NCBI GenBank assembly: GCA_017425655.1
Contig: JAFPAT010000059.1
Location: forward strand, 1 to 51,754
Direction of reading: 5' to 3'
Origin: Rikenellaceae bacterium
Lineage (GTDB): Bacteria > Bacteroidota > Bacteroidia > Bacteroidales > Rikenellaceae
DNA length: 51,754 nt
Shown: one piece after another, positions 9,179 through 18,296 of the stretch
How positions within the stretch are numbered: position 1 is the stretch's first letter
Layout: the number at the start of each line of letters is the position of its first letter
Made by a program: the position numbers and the translations under genes
The notes under the pieces: generated by a model
Seen by the model: only the letters and a program-made list of their open reading frames with translations
Told to the model about the DNA's origin: nothing
Databases searched by the model: none

Positions 9179-10249
9179 ATGCGAGTTCCACGACCACAAC
9201 CCGAAAAAATCAGTAAGCAGGCTCTAACCGAGGGCCTGCTCTACTTTTGTGTTTGGATCTTTGTTTTTCTGGTGCCGATTTTCAGCGGATCAATCTTCCG
9301 TAGCGATCCGTTTGAATGGCGTAGAATACAGACGGCGTGGAGTATCATTTTGCCATATTTTTTGCTCTTTTTGATTCATAATTGGTGGTTTGCCCGCAAA
9401 TTTCTGCTGACAAAACGCTATTTAACCTATGTAGGTCTTACGATACTCGCCGTGTCGATCGTCTTTTCGTCGATCGCGCTCTATCACCATATCTGTGGCA
9501 TCGATATCAATCAGCCCGATGTGCGAATGTCATCGCTCGTATTCAGCCACTTGCCACTTCCTATTAATCTGTTGTTGGGCGTGTTTATGTGTGGTCTAAA
9601 TGCAGGTATCAAGATGATCTATAAGTCGGTGCGCGACGATCAGATGATGATCGAGATGAAGCAGAATATGGCGCAGGCCGAGTTGGATTATCTGAAATAT
9701 CAGATCAACCCGCATTTCTTTATGAATACGCTCAATAATATCCACGCACTTATCGATATCGATTCAGAATTGGCGAAGGATACCGTGATTGAGCTATCGA
9801 AGATGATGCGCTATGTACTTTACGATTCGGAGCAGGACTCTATTTCGCTCGAAAAGGAGGTGCAGTTTTTGCAGCACTATATCCAATTGATGCGTCTGCG
9901 TTATAGCGATACGGTCGAGATCAATCTAAATACTCCTGCGCAGCCACCATTGGGTGTTAAGGTGCCGCCATTGATTATGATTGTCTTTGTTGAGAATGCC
10001 TTTAAGCACGGAATCAGCTATAATAGCCGTTCGTTCATCAATATCGACATTGAGGTTGATAGCGAACAGCAACGAGTTAAATGCTGCGTACGAAATTCGA
10101 AGAATCCGAGCAAGTGGAATACGCAGGGAGGCATCGGTCTTGACAATGTTCGCAAGCGTCTGGATCTACTCTTCCCGAATCACTACAATCTGAATATTAA
10201 TAATACTACTAATCAGTATAGTGTAGAAATTGATATCCCTGCCTTATGA
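9179..10249 (+). CDS. LytS/YehU-type sensor histidine kinase
   Basis: 356 residues from ATG 9179 (GTG 9173 is an alternative). Four hydrophobic spans occupy about 20-145 with little extracytoplasmic sequence, so the signal is probably sensed in or at the membrane. The His_kinase domain carries QINPHFFMNTLNNIHALID with the phospho-acceptor His179. The ATPase part has VENAFKHG (N box, Asn273) and GGIGLDNVRKRL (G box). The stop overlaps the start of the response regulator gene (ATGA), the usual arrangement for these pairs in Bacteroidetes. Confidence 0.94.
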   Translation: MRVPRPQPEKISKQALTEGLLYFCVWIFVFLVPIFSGSIFRSDPFEWRRIQTAWSIILPYFLLFLIHNWWFARKFLLTKRYLTYVGLTILAVSIVFSSIALYHHICGIDINQPDVRMSSLVFSHLPLPINLLLGVFMCGLNAGIKMIYKSVRDDQMMIEMKQNMAQAELDYLKYQINPHFFMNTLNNIHALIDIDSELAKDTVIELSKMMRYVLYDSEQDSISLEKEVQFLQHYIQLMRLRYSDTVEINLNTPAQPPLGVKVPPLIMIVFVENAFKHGISYNSRSFINIDIEVDSEQQRVKCCVRNSKNPSKWNTQGGIGLDNVRKRLDLLFPNHYNLNINNTTNQYSVEIDIPAL

Positions 10250-11031
10250 TCAAGTGTGTAACTATTGATGACGAGCCGTTGGCTCTGAAACAGTTGAATA
10301 AATATGTGTCGCAGGTTCCTTTCCTTGAACTTGCAGGCTCGTTCAGTAATGCGATCGAGGCCTCGGCCTTTGTGTCGAGTACGGCGGTCGATCTGATCTT
10401 TGTTGATGTCAATATGCCCGACCTCAACGGTTTGGATTTTGTCCGTGCGTTGGTTGGTAAGCAGATGGTCATCTTCACTACGGCATATTCAGAGTATGCT
10501 ATCGAGAGCTATAAACTTGATGCTGTCGATTATCTCTTGAAACCGATCTCGTTCTCGGACTTTCTGCGTGCTGCAAATAAGGCCTATCGCCAGTTCGAGT
10601 TGCAACAGAGTGCGGCTCAAAGTGCATCATTGGCTATGAGTGCGGCTACGCCTGCTACGGAGAATGATGCTGACGATGAGGCGGAGGTCGCTATCGAAAA
10701 CAAGGAGTATATCTCGGTGAAGGCGGACCATAAGGTGATATTGGTAAAGATCAGCGATATCGATTATGTTGAGAGCGAGAGTGAGTATCTGCGTCTGCAT
10801 CTCAACTCGGGCGAGGTCGTTACGACGTTACTCCGTATGAAGAATATCGAGCCGATACTTACGGTGAATGATTTTATGCGCATACATCGCTCCTATATTG
10901 TCAATCTGAAACATATTAAAGCCTTTGCCAAGGGGCGCGTGTTCCTGAATGATAAAGTGAGTATTCCCGTCGGCGACAATTATAAGGAGAGTTTCAATAG
11001 CTATATCGAGAAGGTATATCTCAATCTTTAA
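10246..11031 (+). CDS. LytTR-family response regulator
   Basis: 261 residues. Receiver domain 1-115: acidic pair IDDEP, phospho-acceptor Asp54 in FVDVNMPDLNG, Thr79 (FTTAY) and Lys99 (LLKP). A linker rich in Ala and acidic residues (about 115-150) follows, then a LytTR DNA-binding domain (about 152-258) with ISVKADHKVILVKISDIDYV and FMRIHRSYIVNL. It forms a two-component system with the kinase whose stop codon it overlaps. Targets cannot be read from the window; the adjacent SGNH hydrolase gene is one candidate. A strong terminator follows. Confidence 0.95.
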   Translation: MIKCVTIDDEPLALKQLNKYVSQVPFLELAGSFSNAIEASAFVSSTAVDLIFVDVNMPDLNGLDFVRALVGKQMVIFTTAYSEYAIESYKLDAVDYLLKPISFSDFLRAANKAYRQFELQQSAAQSASLAMSAATPATENDADDEAEVAIENKEYISVKADHKVILVKISDIDYVESESEYLRLHLNSGEVVTTLLRMKNIEPILTVNDFMRIHRSYIVNLKHIKAFAKGRVFLNDKVSIPVGDNYKESFNSYIEKVYLNL

Positions 11032-11099
11032 TCCGTCATCGGTTTGATATTCATGGTGTGTCGTTTATTTTATCGGCGCAACCATAATATAAAAAAAGA

Positions 11100-11136
11100 A
11101 ATCCCGAACCTCTTTGGTTCGGGATTTTCTTTTTGT
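11100..11136. terminator. Strong bidirectional terminator
   Basis: AATCCCGAACC, loop TCTTT, GGTTCGGGATT: an 11-bp perfect stem with an A-rich stretch before it and a T-rich stretch after it. It separates the convergent response regulator (+) and gapA (-). Confidence 0.92.
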
Positions 11137-11150
11137 CGGTAGGGTTAAGA

Positions 11151-12188
<1,038 letters not shown>

Positions 12189-12218
12189 TTAAAACTTCCG
12201 TTAATTTTTTAACAACTG

Positions 12219-12250
12219 CAAAAATATATATTGTCCGAAGAAAATGCAAA
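12219..12250 (-). promoter_or_regulatory. gapA promoter
   Basis: Minus strand: TTTG (12250-12247), 20 bases, TATTTTTG (12226-12219), an exact match to the Bacteroidetes consensus. The leader would be about 45 bases. Confidence 0.8.
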
Positions 12251-12281
12251 TATTTTTCAAATATTTTAATTATAACCGGTC

Positions 12282-12328
12282 AAAAATTTAGCCATATTCG
12301 TCGCTCAATGCGATTATTGGGGCTAAAT
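12282..12328 (-). terminator. Probable terminator after the Mla operon
   Basis: Minus strand: ATTTAGCC, a 27-base interval holding an inner TCGC/GCGA stem, then GGCTAAAT running into TTTTG. It lies 18 bases after the ATPase stop. The large loop makes it less certain. Confidence 0.5.
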
Positions 12329-12345
12329 CTATGGTCCGAGGGGTG

Positions 12346-13098
12346 TTACATATTGGCTTTGGCGCGTTTTGCCATAGCCGAAGCGAAGACGAAATCGTTC
12401 AATTCGCGGTTGTCGCTTTGGAGGATGTCGTGCTTGGTGCCCTCCCACCATTTCTTGCCTTCGTGAATAAAGATAATCTTCTCGCCAATCTCCATCACCG
12501 AGTTCATATCGTGCGTATTGACGATTGTGGTGATGTTATACTCTTCGGTGATCTCTTTAATGAGATTATCGATTACGATCGAGGTCATTGGGTCAAGACC
12601 CGAGTTCGGTTCGTCGCAGAAGAGATATTTTGGATTGAGCACGATGGCGCGAGCAATAGCCACACGCTTAATCATACCGCCACTTAACTCGGCGGGGTAG
12701 AGCTTGTTGGCATTGGGCAGATTGACACGTTTCAGGCAGAAATTGACGCGCTCCATCTTCTCTTCGAAGCTCTGATCGGTGAACAGATCGAGCGGCAGGC
12801 GAATGTTATCCTCGACAGTTGATGAGTCAAGCAATGCTCCGCCCTGAAAGATCATTCCAATATCCTTTCGCACAACTTTGCGCTCTTTGAATCCGAGCTG
12901 CGTGTAGCACAAGTCGTCGAAATAAATATTGCCCTCATCAATCTCGTGCAAACCCACTAAACTTTTGAGTAGTACGGTCTTGCCCGATCCGCTTCGGCCG
13001 ATGATCAGGTTTGTCTTGCCGGCATCGAACTTGACCGATACGTCGTCTAATACGCGACGACCATCAAAGATTTTTACAATGTTTTCTCCGCGTATCAT
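12346..13098 (-). CDS. mlaF: MlaF-like ABC transporter ATPase
   Basis: ATPase subunit of an Mla-type phospholipid transporter of the cell envelope. 250 residues with Walker A GRSGSGKT (34-41), Q loop, signature LSGGMIKRVAIARAI, and Walker B YLFCDEPNSGLDP, the NSGLDP form being typical of MlaF. The start codon overlaps the end of the permease gene on the same strand, so the two are translationally coupled. No MlaD-type substrate-binding protein is encoded next to it in this window, so that subunit must be elsewhere. Confidence 0.9.
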   Translation of the reverse strand: MIRGENIVKIFDGRRVLDDVSVKFDAGKTNLIIGRSGSGKTVLLKSLVGLHEIDEGNIYFDDLCYTQLGFKERKVVRKDIGMIFQGGALLDSSTVEDNIRLPLDLFTDQSFEEKMERVNFCLKRVNLPNANKLYPAELSGGMIKRVAIARAIVLNPKYLFCDEPNSGLDPMTSIVIDNLIKEITEEYNITTIVNTHDMNSVMEIGEKIIFIHEGKKWWEGTKHDILQSDNRELNDFVFASAMAKRAKANM

Positions 13099-13841
13099 TA
13101 GATAAGAATTAACTGAGTTAGGATCAAGTTGAATATCAGAATTGCGATTGAGCTGATCACAACCGCTTTGGTCGATGCGCGACCCACTTCGAGCGAGTTA
13201 CCCTGTGCGTAGTAGCCGTAGAAACCCGAAATCGAGGTGATCAGAAAGGCGAACACAGCAATCTTGACAAGCGAGTAGACGATCGACACAATTCTAAAGC
13301 AGTAGAATAGGCCATCGACATAGTCATCGGGCATCATAATGCCCGTAAAACCTGCTACGAGCCAGCCGCCGAACACGCCGATCACCATACTGAGGATCGA
13401 CAGCAAGGGGAAGAACAGCACCGTTGCAACGATCTTAGGCATAATGAGATAGCACGCCGAATTGACGCCCATAATTTCCAGAGCATCGATCTGCTCGGTG
13501 ATACGCATTGTACCGATCTCCGAGGCGATATTCGAGCCGACCTTACCCGCCAAAATCAGCGACACGACGGTCGATGAGAACTCCAAAATCATCGTTTCGC
13601 GCGTTGCGTAACCGATGAGCGAGCGGGGGATAAACGGAGATTCGAGGTTGATAGCCATTTGCAGCGTTACCACCGCGCCCATAAAGATCGAGATAATCGC
13701 AGCGATACCGATTGAGTTGTAGCCCAGGGCCTCCATTTCGACCATAATTCTATTGCGATAGATCGACCACTTTTCGGGACGCGCGAAGACCTTGCCCATC
13801 AATATACAATATCGGCCGAGGGTTTCAAAAAACTTCATCAT
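13098..13841 (-). CDS. mlaE: MlaE-like ABC transporter permease
   Basis: 247-residue inner-membrane permease of the MlaE family. Seen: the N-terminal amphipathic segment (RYCILMGKVFARPEKW), several hydrophobic spans, and the conserved stretch around ASEIGTMRITEQIDALEIMG, the family hallmark. Two ATG codons in tandem start the frame (13841, 13838). It is followed directly by the ATPase gene and preceded by a DUF4834 gene 13 bases away. With MlaF it should move phospholipids between inner and outer membrane; direction and partners are not shown here. Confidence 0.92.
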   Translation of the reverse strand: MMKFFETLGRYCILMGKVFARPEKWSIYRNRIMVEMEALGYNSIGIAAIISIFMGAVVTLQMAINLESPFIPRSLIGYATRETMILEFSSTVVSLILAGKVGSNIASEIGTMRITEQIDALEIMGVNSACYLIMPKIVATVLFFPLLSILSMVIGVFGGWLVAGFTGIMMPDDYVDGLFYCFRIVSIVYSLVKIAVFAFLITSISGFYGYYAQGNSLEVGRASTKAVVISSIAILIFNLILTQLILI

Positions 13842-13854
13842 TTTGATCTGCCTC

Positions 13855-14259
13855 CTATTTTTTGTCGTTTTTGGGTCCTACATCCTCGTAATCGACATAA
13901 TCGCCCACGTTGCTATTGATCTTCTTCTCTTTGGGTTGTGTCTGCTCGACGCTGACCTCGCCTTCACGCGGTTGCTTTGGCTGATTGCCATAGTCGCGAT
14001 ATGTTGTTCGAGAGTAGGTTCCGCCGCCACGCATCTGCTCTTCGGTCTGGCGACGTAATTTATTGATTCGGTAGCTCATATAGAGGCCACCCAAAAGCAT
14101 TATCAACAAGAAAAACATAATGACATACAATATGAATTTGAAAGCTCCGGCGACGAACGAAGGCGAGGCCAAAGCCAACAAAAATATAACCAGACACAAG
14201 ACAGGATTGCGTCGCACGAATGCGACGAATGAGTCTATTAATCTGTAAATAAATTCCAC
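13855..14259 (-). CDS. DUF4834 family small membrane protein
   Basis: 134 residues from a GTG start (MEFIYRLIDSFVAFV). Two hydrophobic spans lie close together at about 20-37 and 40-62, followed by a positive-then-polar tail (SYRINKLRRQTEEQMRGGG, with NPKQP- and DYVDYEDVG-type segments). This matches the Bacteroidetes-specific DUF4834 family, whose function is unknown. It precedes the Mla permease and ATPase genes by 13 bases, so a role with that transporter is possible but only positional. A TATATTTG promoter element lies 30 bases upstream. Confidence 0.75.
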   Translation of the reverse strand: MEFIYRLIDSFVAFVRRNPVLCLVIFLLALASPSFVAGAFKFILYVIMFFLLIMLLGGLYMSYRINKLRRQTEEQMRGGGTYSRTTYRDYGNQPKQPREGEVSVEQTQPKEKKINSNVGDYVDYEDVGPKNDKK

Positions 14260-14288
14260 TCTTTATCGTTTTAATTAAAATGAACTTG

Positions 14289-14296
14289 CAAATATA
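14289..14296 (-). promoter_or_regulatory. -7 element for the DUF4834-mlaE-mlaF operon
   Basis: Minus strand TATATTTG fits TAnnTTTG; no clear -33 box. It is divergent from the purB promoter about 55 bases away. Confidence 0.5.
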
Positions 14297-14327
14297 ACGA
14301 TATTTTTTCGATTAAATTACTTGAAAA

Positions 14328-14358
14328 TTTCTTTACTTGCGATTTTGTAGTAAATTTG
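14328..14358 (+). promoter_or_regulatory. purB promoter
   Basis: TTTC (14328-14331), 19 bases, TAAATTTG (14351-14358). The purB ATG is at 14401. Confidence 0.55.
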
Positions 14359-14400
14359 TACTTTCAAAACAGTAAAATATAACAAACGAACAGATAAGCT

Positions 14401-15756
14401 ATGGAACTCAGCAAGATTACTGCCATTTCGCCTGTGGACGGTCGCTATCGTGATGCGTCTGCTCCGCTGGAAAACTATTTTTCGGAATATGCCTTGATTC
14501 GTTACCGCGTTCGCGTCGAGATCGAGTACTATATCGCTTTGTGCGAGATTCCGCTGCCCCAGTTGGCATCGATCGACCGCTCGAAGTTCGAGCAACTGCG
14601 CGATATCTACCGCAACTTCTCGATTGATGACGCTTTGCGCGTCAAGGAGATCGAGCGCACGACCAACCACGATGTGAAGGCTGTCGAGTACCTGATTAAA
14701 GAGAAGATGGATGTGCTGGGTTTGTCGGCTCACAAGGAGTTTGTTCATTTCGGTCTGACTTCGCAGGATGTAAATAACACCGCTACGCCGCTGTTGTTGG
14801 CCGAGGCTGTTTCGGAGGCTTATTTGCCGCTGCTCGGTGAGGTTCGCGACCGTATATACGCTATGGCTGATGAGTGGCGCGAGGTGCCTATGTTGGCTCG
14901 TACTCACGGTCAGCCCGCATCGCCCACCCGTCTGGGTAAGGAGATGATGGTCTTCGTGGAGCGTCTGGATCGCCAGATTGCACAGTTGAAGGCTGTTCCC
15001 GCACCTGCAAAGTTCGGTGGCGCAACGGGTAATTTCAACGCTCACAATGCAGCATATCCCGCGATTGATTGGGTTGCATTTGCAAACGATTTCGTTGATA
15101 ATAAGCTGGGTCTGTGCCGTTCGCAGTTCACTACCCAGATTGAGCACTACGATAACTTGGCGGCTATGTTCGACGCGATGAAGCGTATCGGCACGATTTT
15201 GATCGACCTCTGCCGCGACATCTGGACCTACGTTTCGGAGGAGTACTTCAAGCAGCGCATCAAGGCTGGTGAGGTCGGCTCTTCGGCAATGCCTCATAAG
15301 GTCAATCCGATCGACTTCGAGAATGCCGAGGGTAACTTGGGTATCGCAGGTGCTATCTTCGAGCACTTGTCGGCCAAACTGCCCGTTTCGCGTTTGCAGC
15401 GCGACTTGACCGATTCGACCGTACTGCGTAATGTAGGTGTGCCTATGGCTCACTCGATGATTGCTTTCCGCTCGATTATGAAGGGCTTGAATAAGCTCTT
15501 GATCAACCGTGCGGCTATCGAGCGCGATTTGGAGGATAATTGGGCAGTTGTAGCCGAGGGTATCCAGACGATTTTGCGTCGTGAGGAGTATCCGTCGCCC
15601 TACGAGGCGTTGAAGGCACTGACCCGTACGAACTCGCAGGTAACCGAGCAGACAATGCGTGAGTTTATCGAGACTCTCGATGTAGCCGAGAGCGTCAAGG
15701 AGGAGCTTCGTGCCCTCACACCGCAGAGCTACACGGGTATCGCGATGAAGTATTAA
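14401..15756 (+). CDS. purB: Adenylosuccinate lyase
   Basis: Cleaves SAICAR to AICAR and adenylosuccinate to AMP in purine synthesis. 451 residues, usual length. Seen: SPVDGRYRDASAPLENYFSE at the N-terminus, TSQDVNNTA, THGQPASPTRLGKE and the superfamily signature SSAMPHKVNPIDFENAEGN holding the catalytic serine loop. It has a plausible Bacteroidetes promoter. aroC follows after 38 bases, with a small TTCG-loop hairpin in between. Confidence 0.98.
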   Translation: MELSKITAISPVDGRYRDASAPLENYFSEYALIRYRVRVEIEYYIALCEIPLPQLASIDRSKFEQLRDIYRNFSIDDALRVKEIERTTNHDVKAVEYLIKEKMDVLGLSAHKEFVHFGLTSQDVNNTATPLLLAEAVSEAYLPLLGEVRDRIYAMADEWREVPMLARTHGQPASPTRLGKEMMVFVERLDRQIAQLKAVPAPAKFGGATGNFNAHNAAYPAIDWVAFANDFVDNKLGLCRSQFTTQIEHYDNLAAMFDAMKRIGTILIDLCRDIWTYVSEEYFKQRIKAGEVGSSAMPHKVNPIDFENAEGNLGIAGAIFEHLSAKLPVSRLQRDLTDSTVLRNVGVPMAHSMIAFRSIMKGLNKLLINRAAIERDLEDNWAVVAEGIQTILRREEYPSPYEALKALTRTNSQVTEQTMREFIETLDVAESVKEELRALTPQSYTGIAMKY

Positions 15757-15762
15757 TCGGCG

Positions 15763-15778
15763 AGGGGCTTCGGCCCCT
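15763..15778 (+). other. UUCG tetraloop hairpin between purB and aroC
   Basis: AGGGGC-TTCG-GCCCCT, a 6-bp GC-rich stem with a UUCG tetraloop, 6 bases after the purB stop and 16 bases before aroC. There is no T run, so it is more likely an mRNA-stabilising or partially attenuating element than a full terminator. Confidence 0.45.
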
Positions 15779-15794
15779 ACCTATATATAATGTT

Positions 15795-16790
15795 ATGAAC
15801 AGCTTTGGTAGCATATTTCGAGTAACGATTTGGGGCGAGTCGCACGGCGCGAGTGTCGGTGTGAGCATCGACGGTGTGCCTGCGGGCATTAAGCTCTCGG
15901 CAGAGGACTTCGCCGAGGATCTGGCTCGTCGTGCAAGTGGTCGCCGTGGTACAACACCGCGCCACGAACCCGATCAGCCGCAGATTGTGTCGGGAGTATA
16001 TGAGGGCCGCACAACAGGTGCGCCGCTGACCGTGCTGTTCGAGAATACCAATACCCGTTCGGGTGATTACTCGAATCTGGTGCGCCAGCCGCGACCGTCG
16101 CACGCCGATCTGGTTGCGCAACGTAAGTTCGCGGGTGCGAACGATCCGCGCGGTGGAGGCCATTTCTCGGGTCGCTTGACGCTCGGTCTGGTTGCAGCGG
16201 GCGTTGTGGCTAAACGAGTGATCGAGAACAGCGAGTTTGCCTTTACGACACGTATTGCCGAGATCGGCGGTTGCGCCGATGAGAGCCGTTTCGACGAGGT
16301 GATTGAAGCGGCAATGCGCGAGGGCGACTCGGTCGGTGGTGTTGTTGAGTGCCGAGTGGATAATATGGCAGTGGGCCTGGGCGAGCCGTTCTTCGATTCG
16401 GCCGAGAGCACGATTGCGCATTTGTTGTTCTCGGTTCCGGCAGTCAAAGGAGTCGAGTTTGGTGCAGGATTTGAAGTGGCAAAGCGTCGCGGCTCGGAGA
16501 ATAATGATTTGATTATCAATGCAAACGGCGCAACTGCAACGAATAACGATGGAGGAATTAATGGCGGTATCACCAACGGAAATCAGCTTGTGGTACGTGT
16601 AGCGGTGAAGCCTACGGCGAGCATTTCGAGTCCGCAAATGACTTACGACTTTGAGCAAAATCAGATAACCGAATTACAAATTAAGGGGCGCCACGATGCT
16701 TGTATTGCTTTGCGTGCAGCAGTCGTAATTGAGTCGGCAGTAGCAATAGCTTTGGCCGATTTGTGGTTGCGTCATCGCAGCCGACATTAA
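15795..16790 (+). CDS. aroC: Chorismate synthase
   Basis: Converts EPSP to chorismate using reduced FMN, the last common step to aromatic amino acids. 331 residues. Seen: the N-terminal signature FRVTIWGESHGASVGVSIDG, RRGTTPRHEPDQPQ, RPSHADLVAQRKF and GGGHFSGRLT. It is slightly shorter than many AroC (about 350-360). The central loop keeps NGGITNGNQLVVRVAVKPT and the C-terminal RHDACIALRA is present, so it looks complete. It sits 38 bases after purB and 25 bases before the AraC-type regulator gene. Confidence 0.97.
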   Translation: MNSFGSIFRVTIWGESHGASVGVSIDGVPAGIKLSAEDFAEDLARRASGRRGTTPRHEPDQPQIVSGVYEGRTTGAPLTVLFENTNTRSGDYSNLVRQPRPSHADLVAQRKFAGANDPRGGGHFSGRLTLGLVAAGVVAKRVIENSEFAFTTRIAEIGGCADESRFDEVIEAAMREGDSVGGVVECRVDNMAVGLGEPFFDSAESTIAHLLFSVPAVKGVEFGAGFEVAKRRGSENNDLIINANGATATNNDGGINGGITNGNQLVVRVAVKPTASISSPQMTYDFEQNQITELQIKGRHDACIALRAAVVIESAVAIALADLWLRHRSRH

Positions 16791-16815
16791 TTAACCGATA
16801 AAAAACGAGATAGTG

Positions 16816-17970
16816 ATGATACTGATGATAGCCGCCGAACGACTTTCATATCTGTTACAAGGAGCATCGTTGATGTTCTTTATCTTTGCATCACTTTCGT
16901 TATTCATATCGCCACGGCCTTCACGCTTAAAAAAGGCGTTGGCTTTTCTGGTTGCCTTCTTTGCTTTTGGCGAGATCAAGGACCTGCTTTGCGTGATTCC
17001 GGCAATCTCGCAGTCGGAGTATGCGATGCGTCTGTCGTATTCGATCGATATGTGGTTTGTCGGTGTTTGTGCCGGCTATCTGATTGAGCTGGTGCGCCCG
17101 CAGTGGTGTACTATTTGTCGAATGGTACATATGACGGCAGTATTTGTGCTTTTTACGCTTACTTATGCCTTCACGGGTAGTACGATTGTAATCTATGCCA
17201 ATTTGGTCTATGTAGTGCTGTTTGCAATTGGAGTTTTGATCTATTTCGGCATATCTGTACGTCGTTACAATCGCTTTATCCGCGATAACTATTCTAACGA
17301 TGAGCGAATTAATCTGCGTTGGGCCAATTCGGTGCTGGCGGTATTTTTACTCTGTTTTACAGTCTGGACAATCTACCTCTTCAATCATAACTATCTGATG
17401 AAGTGCGTTTATTATGTTATTTCTCTTGTTGCATGGATTATGCTGATTGCCCGTAGTAAGGAGCAGATTGAGGTGCAGATTGTCGAGGATGAGGTGCCGG
17501 AGCAGACGGAGTCGATTGTGTCTGCCCAACCTGCGGTGGATAACCAAGATACAGATGCTGGAAATGACGTAGCAACGAAGCCTGCCGAGGAGGTAGCGAC
17601 GGATCCTGTTGTTGAGGAGATGTCATTGCTGTCCGAGCAGATGAAGGCGCAACTCGAAGAGTTGATGAATTCGCGTGAGGTATATCTCAATTCGCATTTG
17701 ACATTGGCCGATCTGGCGGCCGAGTTGGGTACAAATCGAACTTACCTCTCGAATTATCTCAACCGAGAATTGAAAGTGTCGTTCTACGATTATGTAAATT
17801 CATTCCGTGTGGCGCGTGCTTGCCGAATGATTGAGGAGGATCCCGATGTAACCGTTCCTCACATTGTCGAGAGTTGCGGCTTCAATTCATTGTCAACTTT
17901 CCGTCGATCGTTTACTCGTGAGACTGGTCAAACGTATGGAGAATATCGTCGAAAAGTCCTATCGTGTTGA
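16816..17970 (+). CDS. Membrane-anchored AraC-family transcriptional regulator
   Basis: 384 residues from ATG 16816 (GTG 16813 is also possible). The first 210 residues hold about six hydrophobic spans (for example ASLMFFIFASLSLFI, VVLFAIGVLIYFGI, YYVISLVAWIMLIA). An acidic linker (about 212-270) follows, then a C-terminal HTH_18 domain (about 285-382) with LADLAAELGTNRTYLSNYLN and SCGFNSLSTFRRSFTRETG. This layout is frequent in Bacteroidales, and the signal sensed is unknown. It is likely read with aroC. The 326 bases after it hold an inverted repeat and a candidate small RNA. Confidence 0.9.
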   Translation: MILMIAAERLSYLLQGASLMFFIFASLSLFISPRPSRLKKALAFLVAFFAFGEIKDLLCVIPAISQSEYAMRLSYSIDMWFVGVCAGYLIELVRPQWCTICRMVHMTAVFVLFTLTYAFTGSTIVIYANLVYVVLFAIGVLIYFGISVRRYNRFIRDNYSNDERINLRWANSVLAVFLLCFTVWTIYLFNHNYLMKCVYYVISLVAWIMLIARSKEQIEVQIVEDEVPEQTESIVSAQPAVDNQDTDAGNDVATKPAEEVATDPVVEEMSLLSEQMKAQLEELMNSREVYLNSHLTLADLAAELGTNRTYLSNYLNRELKVSFYDYVNSFRVARACRMIEEDPDVTVPHIVESCGFNSLSTFRRSFTRETGQTYGEYRRKVLSC

Positions 17971-18025
17971 TCAAATCGTAAAAAGCGACGTAAAATTGTA
18001 AATTTGAACATCGATTTTTACGAAA

Positions 18026-18060
18026 AAAATTAGCGAAAGATATAAAAGACGCTAATTTTG
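18026..18060 (+). promoter_or_regulatory. Promoter embedded in a 10-bp perfect inverted repeat
   Basis: AAAATTAGCG (18026-18035), 14 bases, CGCTAATTTT (18050-18059). Inside it TTAG (18030-18033), 19 bases, TAATTTTG (18053-18060) fits the Bacteroidetes promoter. The repeat could be an operator or a weak AT-rich terminator of the AraC-type gene. Confidence 0.45.
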
Positions 18061-18065
18061 TGTTC

Positions 18066-18204
18066 GGAAAATTTGAAATAATTTTTCTATACAATAGCGC
18101 AAGTGAGTTGGACTTTGTGCGTTTATTTAGGGGAGAAGGTTAGAAGGGAGATTAGAAACATCGCTATTGTATTTGGAGGGTCGAGAAATCGACCCTCTTT
18201 TTTT
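18066..18204 (+). ncRNA. Candidate small RNA, about 139 nt
   Basis: No protein frame fits this stretch. It has a promoter-like sequence just upstream (TTAG-N19-TAATTTTG) and an 11-bp perfect long-range stem, ATACAATAGCG (18089-18099) with CGCTATTGTAT (18162-18172). Between the stem arms lie 62 mostly purine-rich bases. A textbook terminator hairpin follows at 18176-18204. A rod with a large open centre recalls 6S-type RNA, but I see no decisive signature. It could also be part of the 3' UTR of the AraC-type gene. Confidence 0.42.
18176..18204 (+). terminator. Strong intrinsic terminator with GAAA loop
   Basis: GAGGGTCGA, GAAA tetraloop, TCGACCCTC, then seven T. It lies 205 bases after the AraC-type stop and ends the candidate small RNA. 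Confidence 0.92.
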
Positions 18205-18246
18205 GTTTGATTTATAGGAGATAAAAATGGGCTTATAGATAAAAAA

Positions 18247-18274
18247 CGAGCCACGCAACTCAATGCGTGGCTCG
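18247..18274 (-). terminator. der terminator
   Basis: CGAGCCACGCA, loop ACTCAA, TGCGTGGCTCG: an 11-bp perfect stem 22 bases after the der stop. On the minus strand it is followed by six T (18246-18241). Confidence 0.9.
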
Positions 18275-18296
18275 AATCGTATAGGTCGAAAATCTT

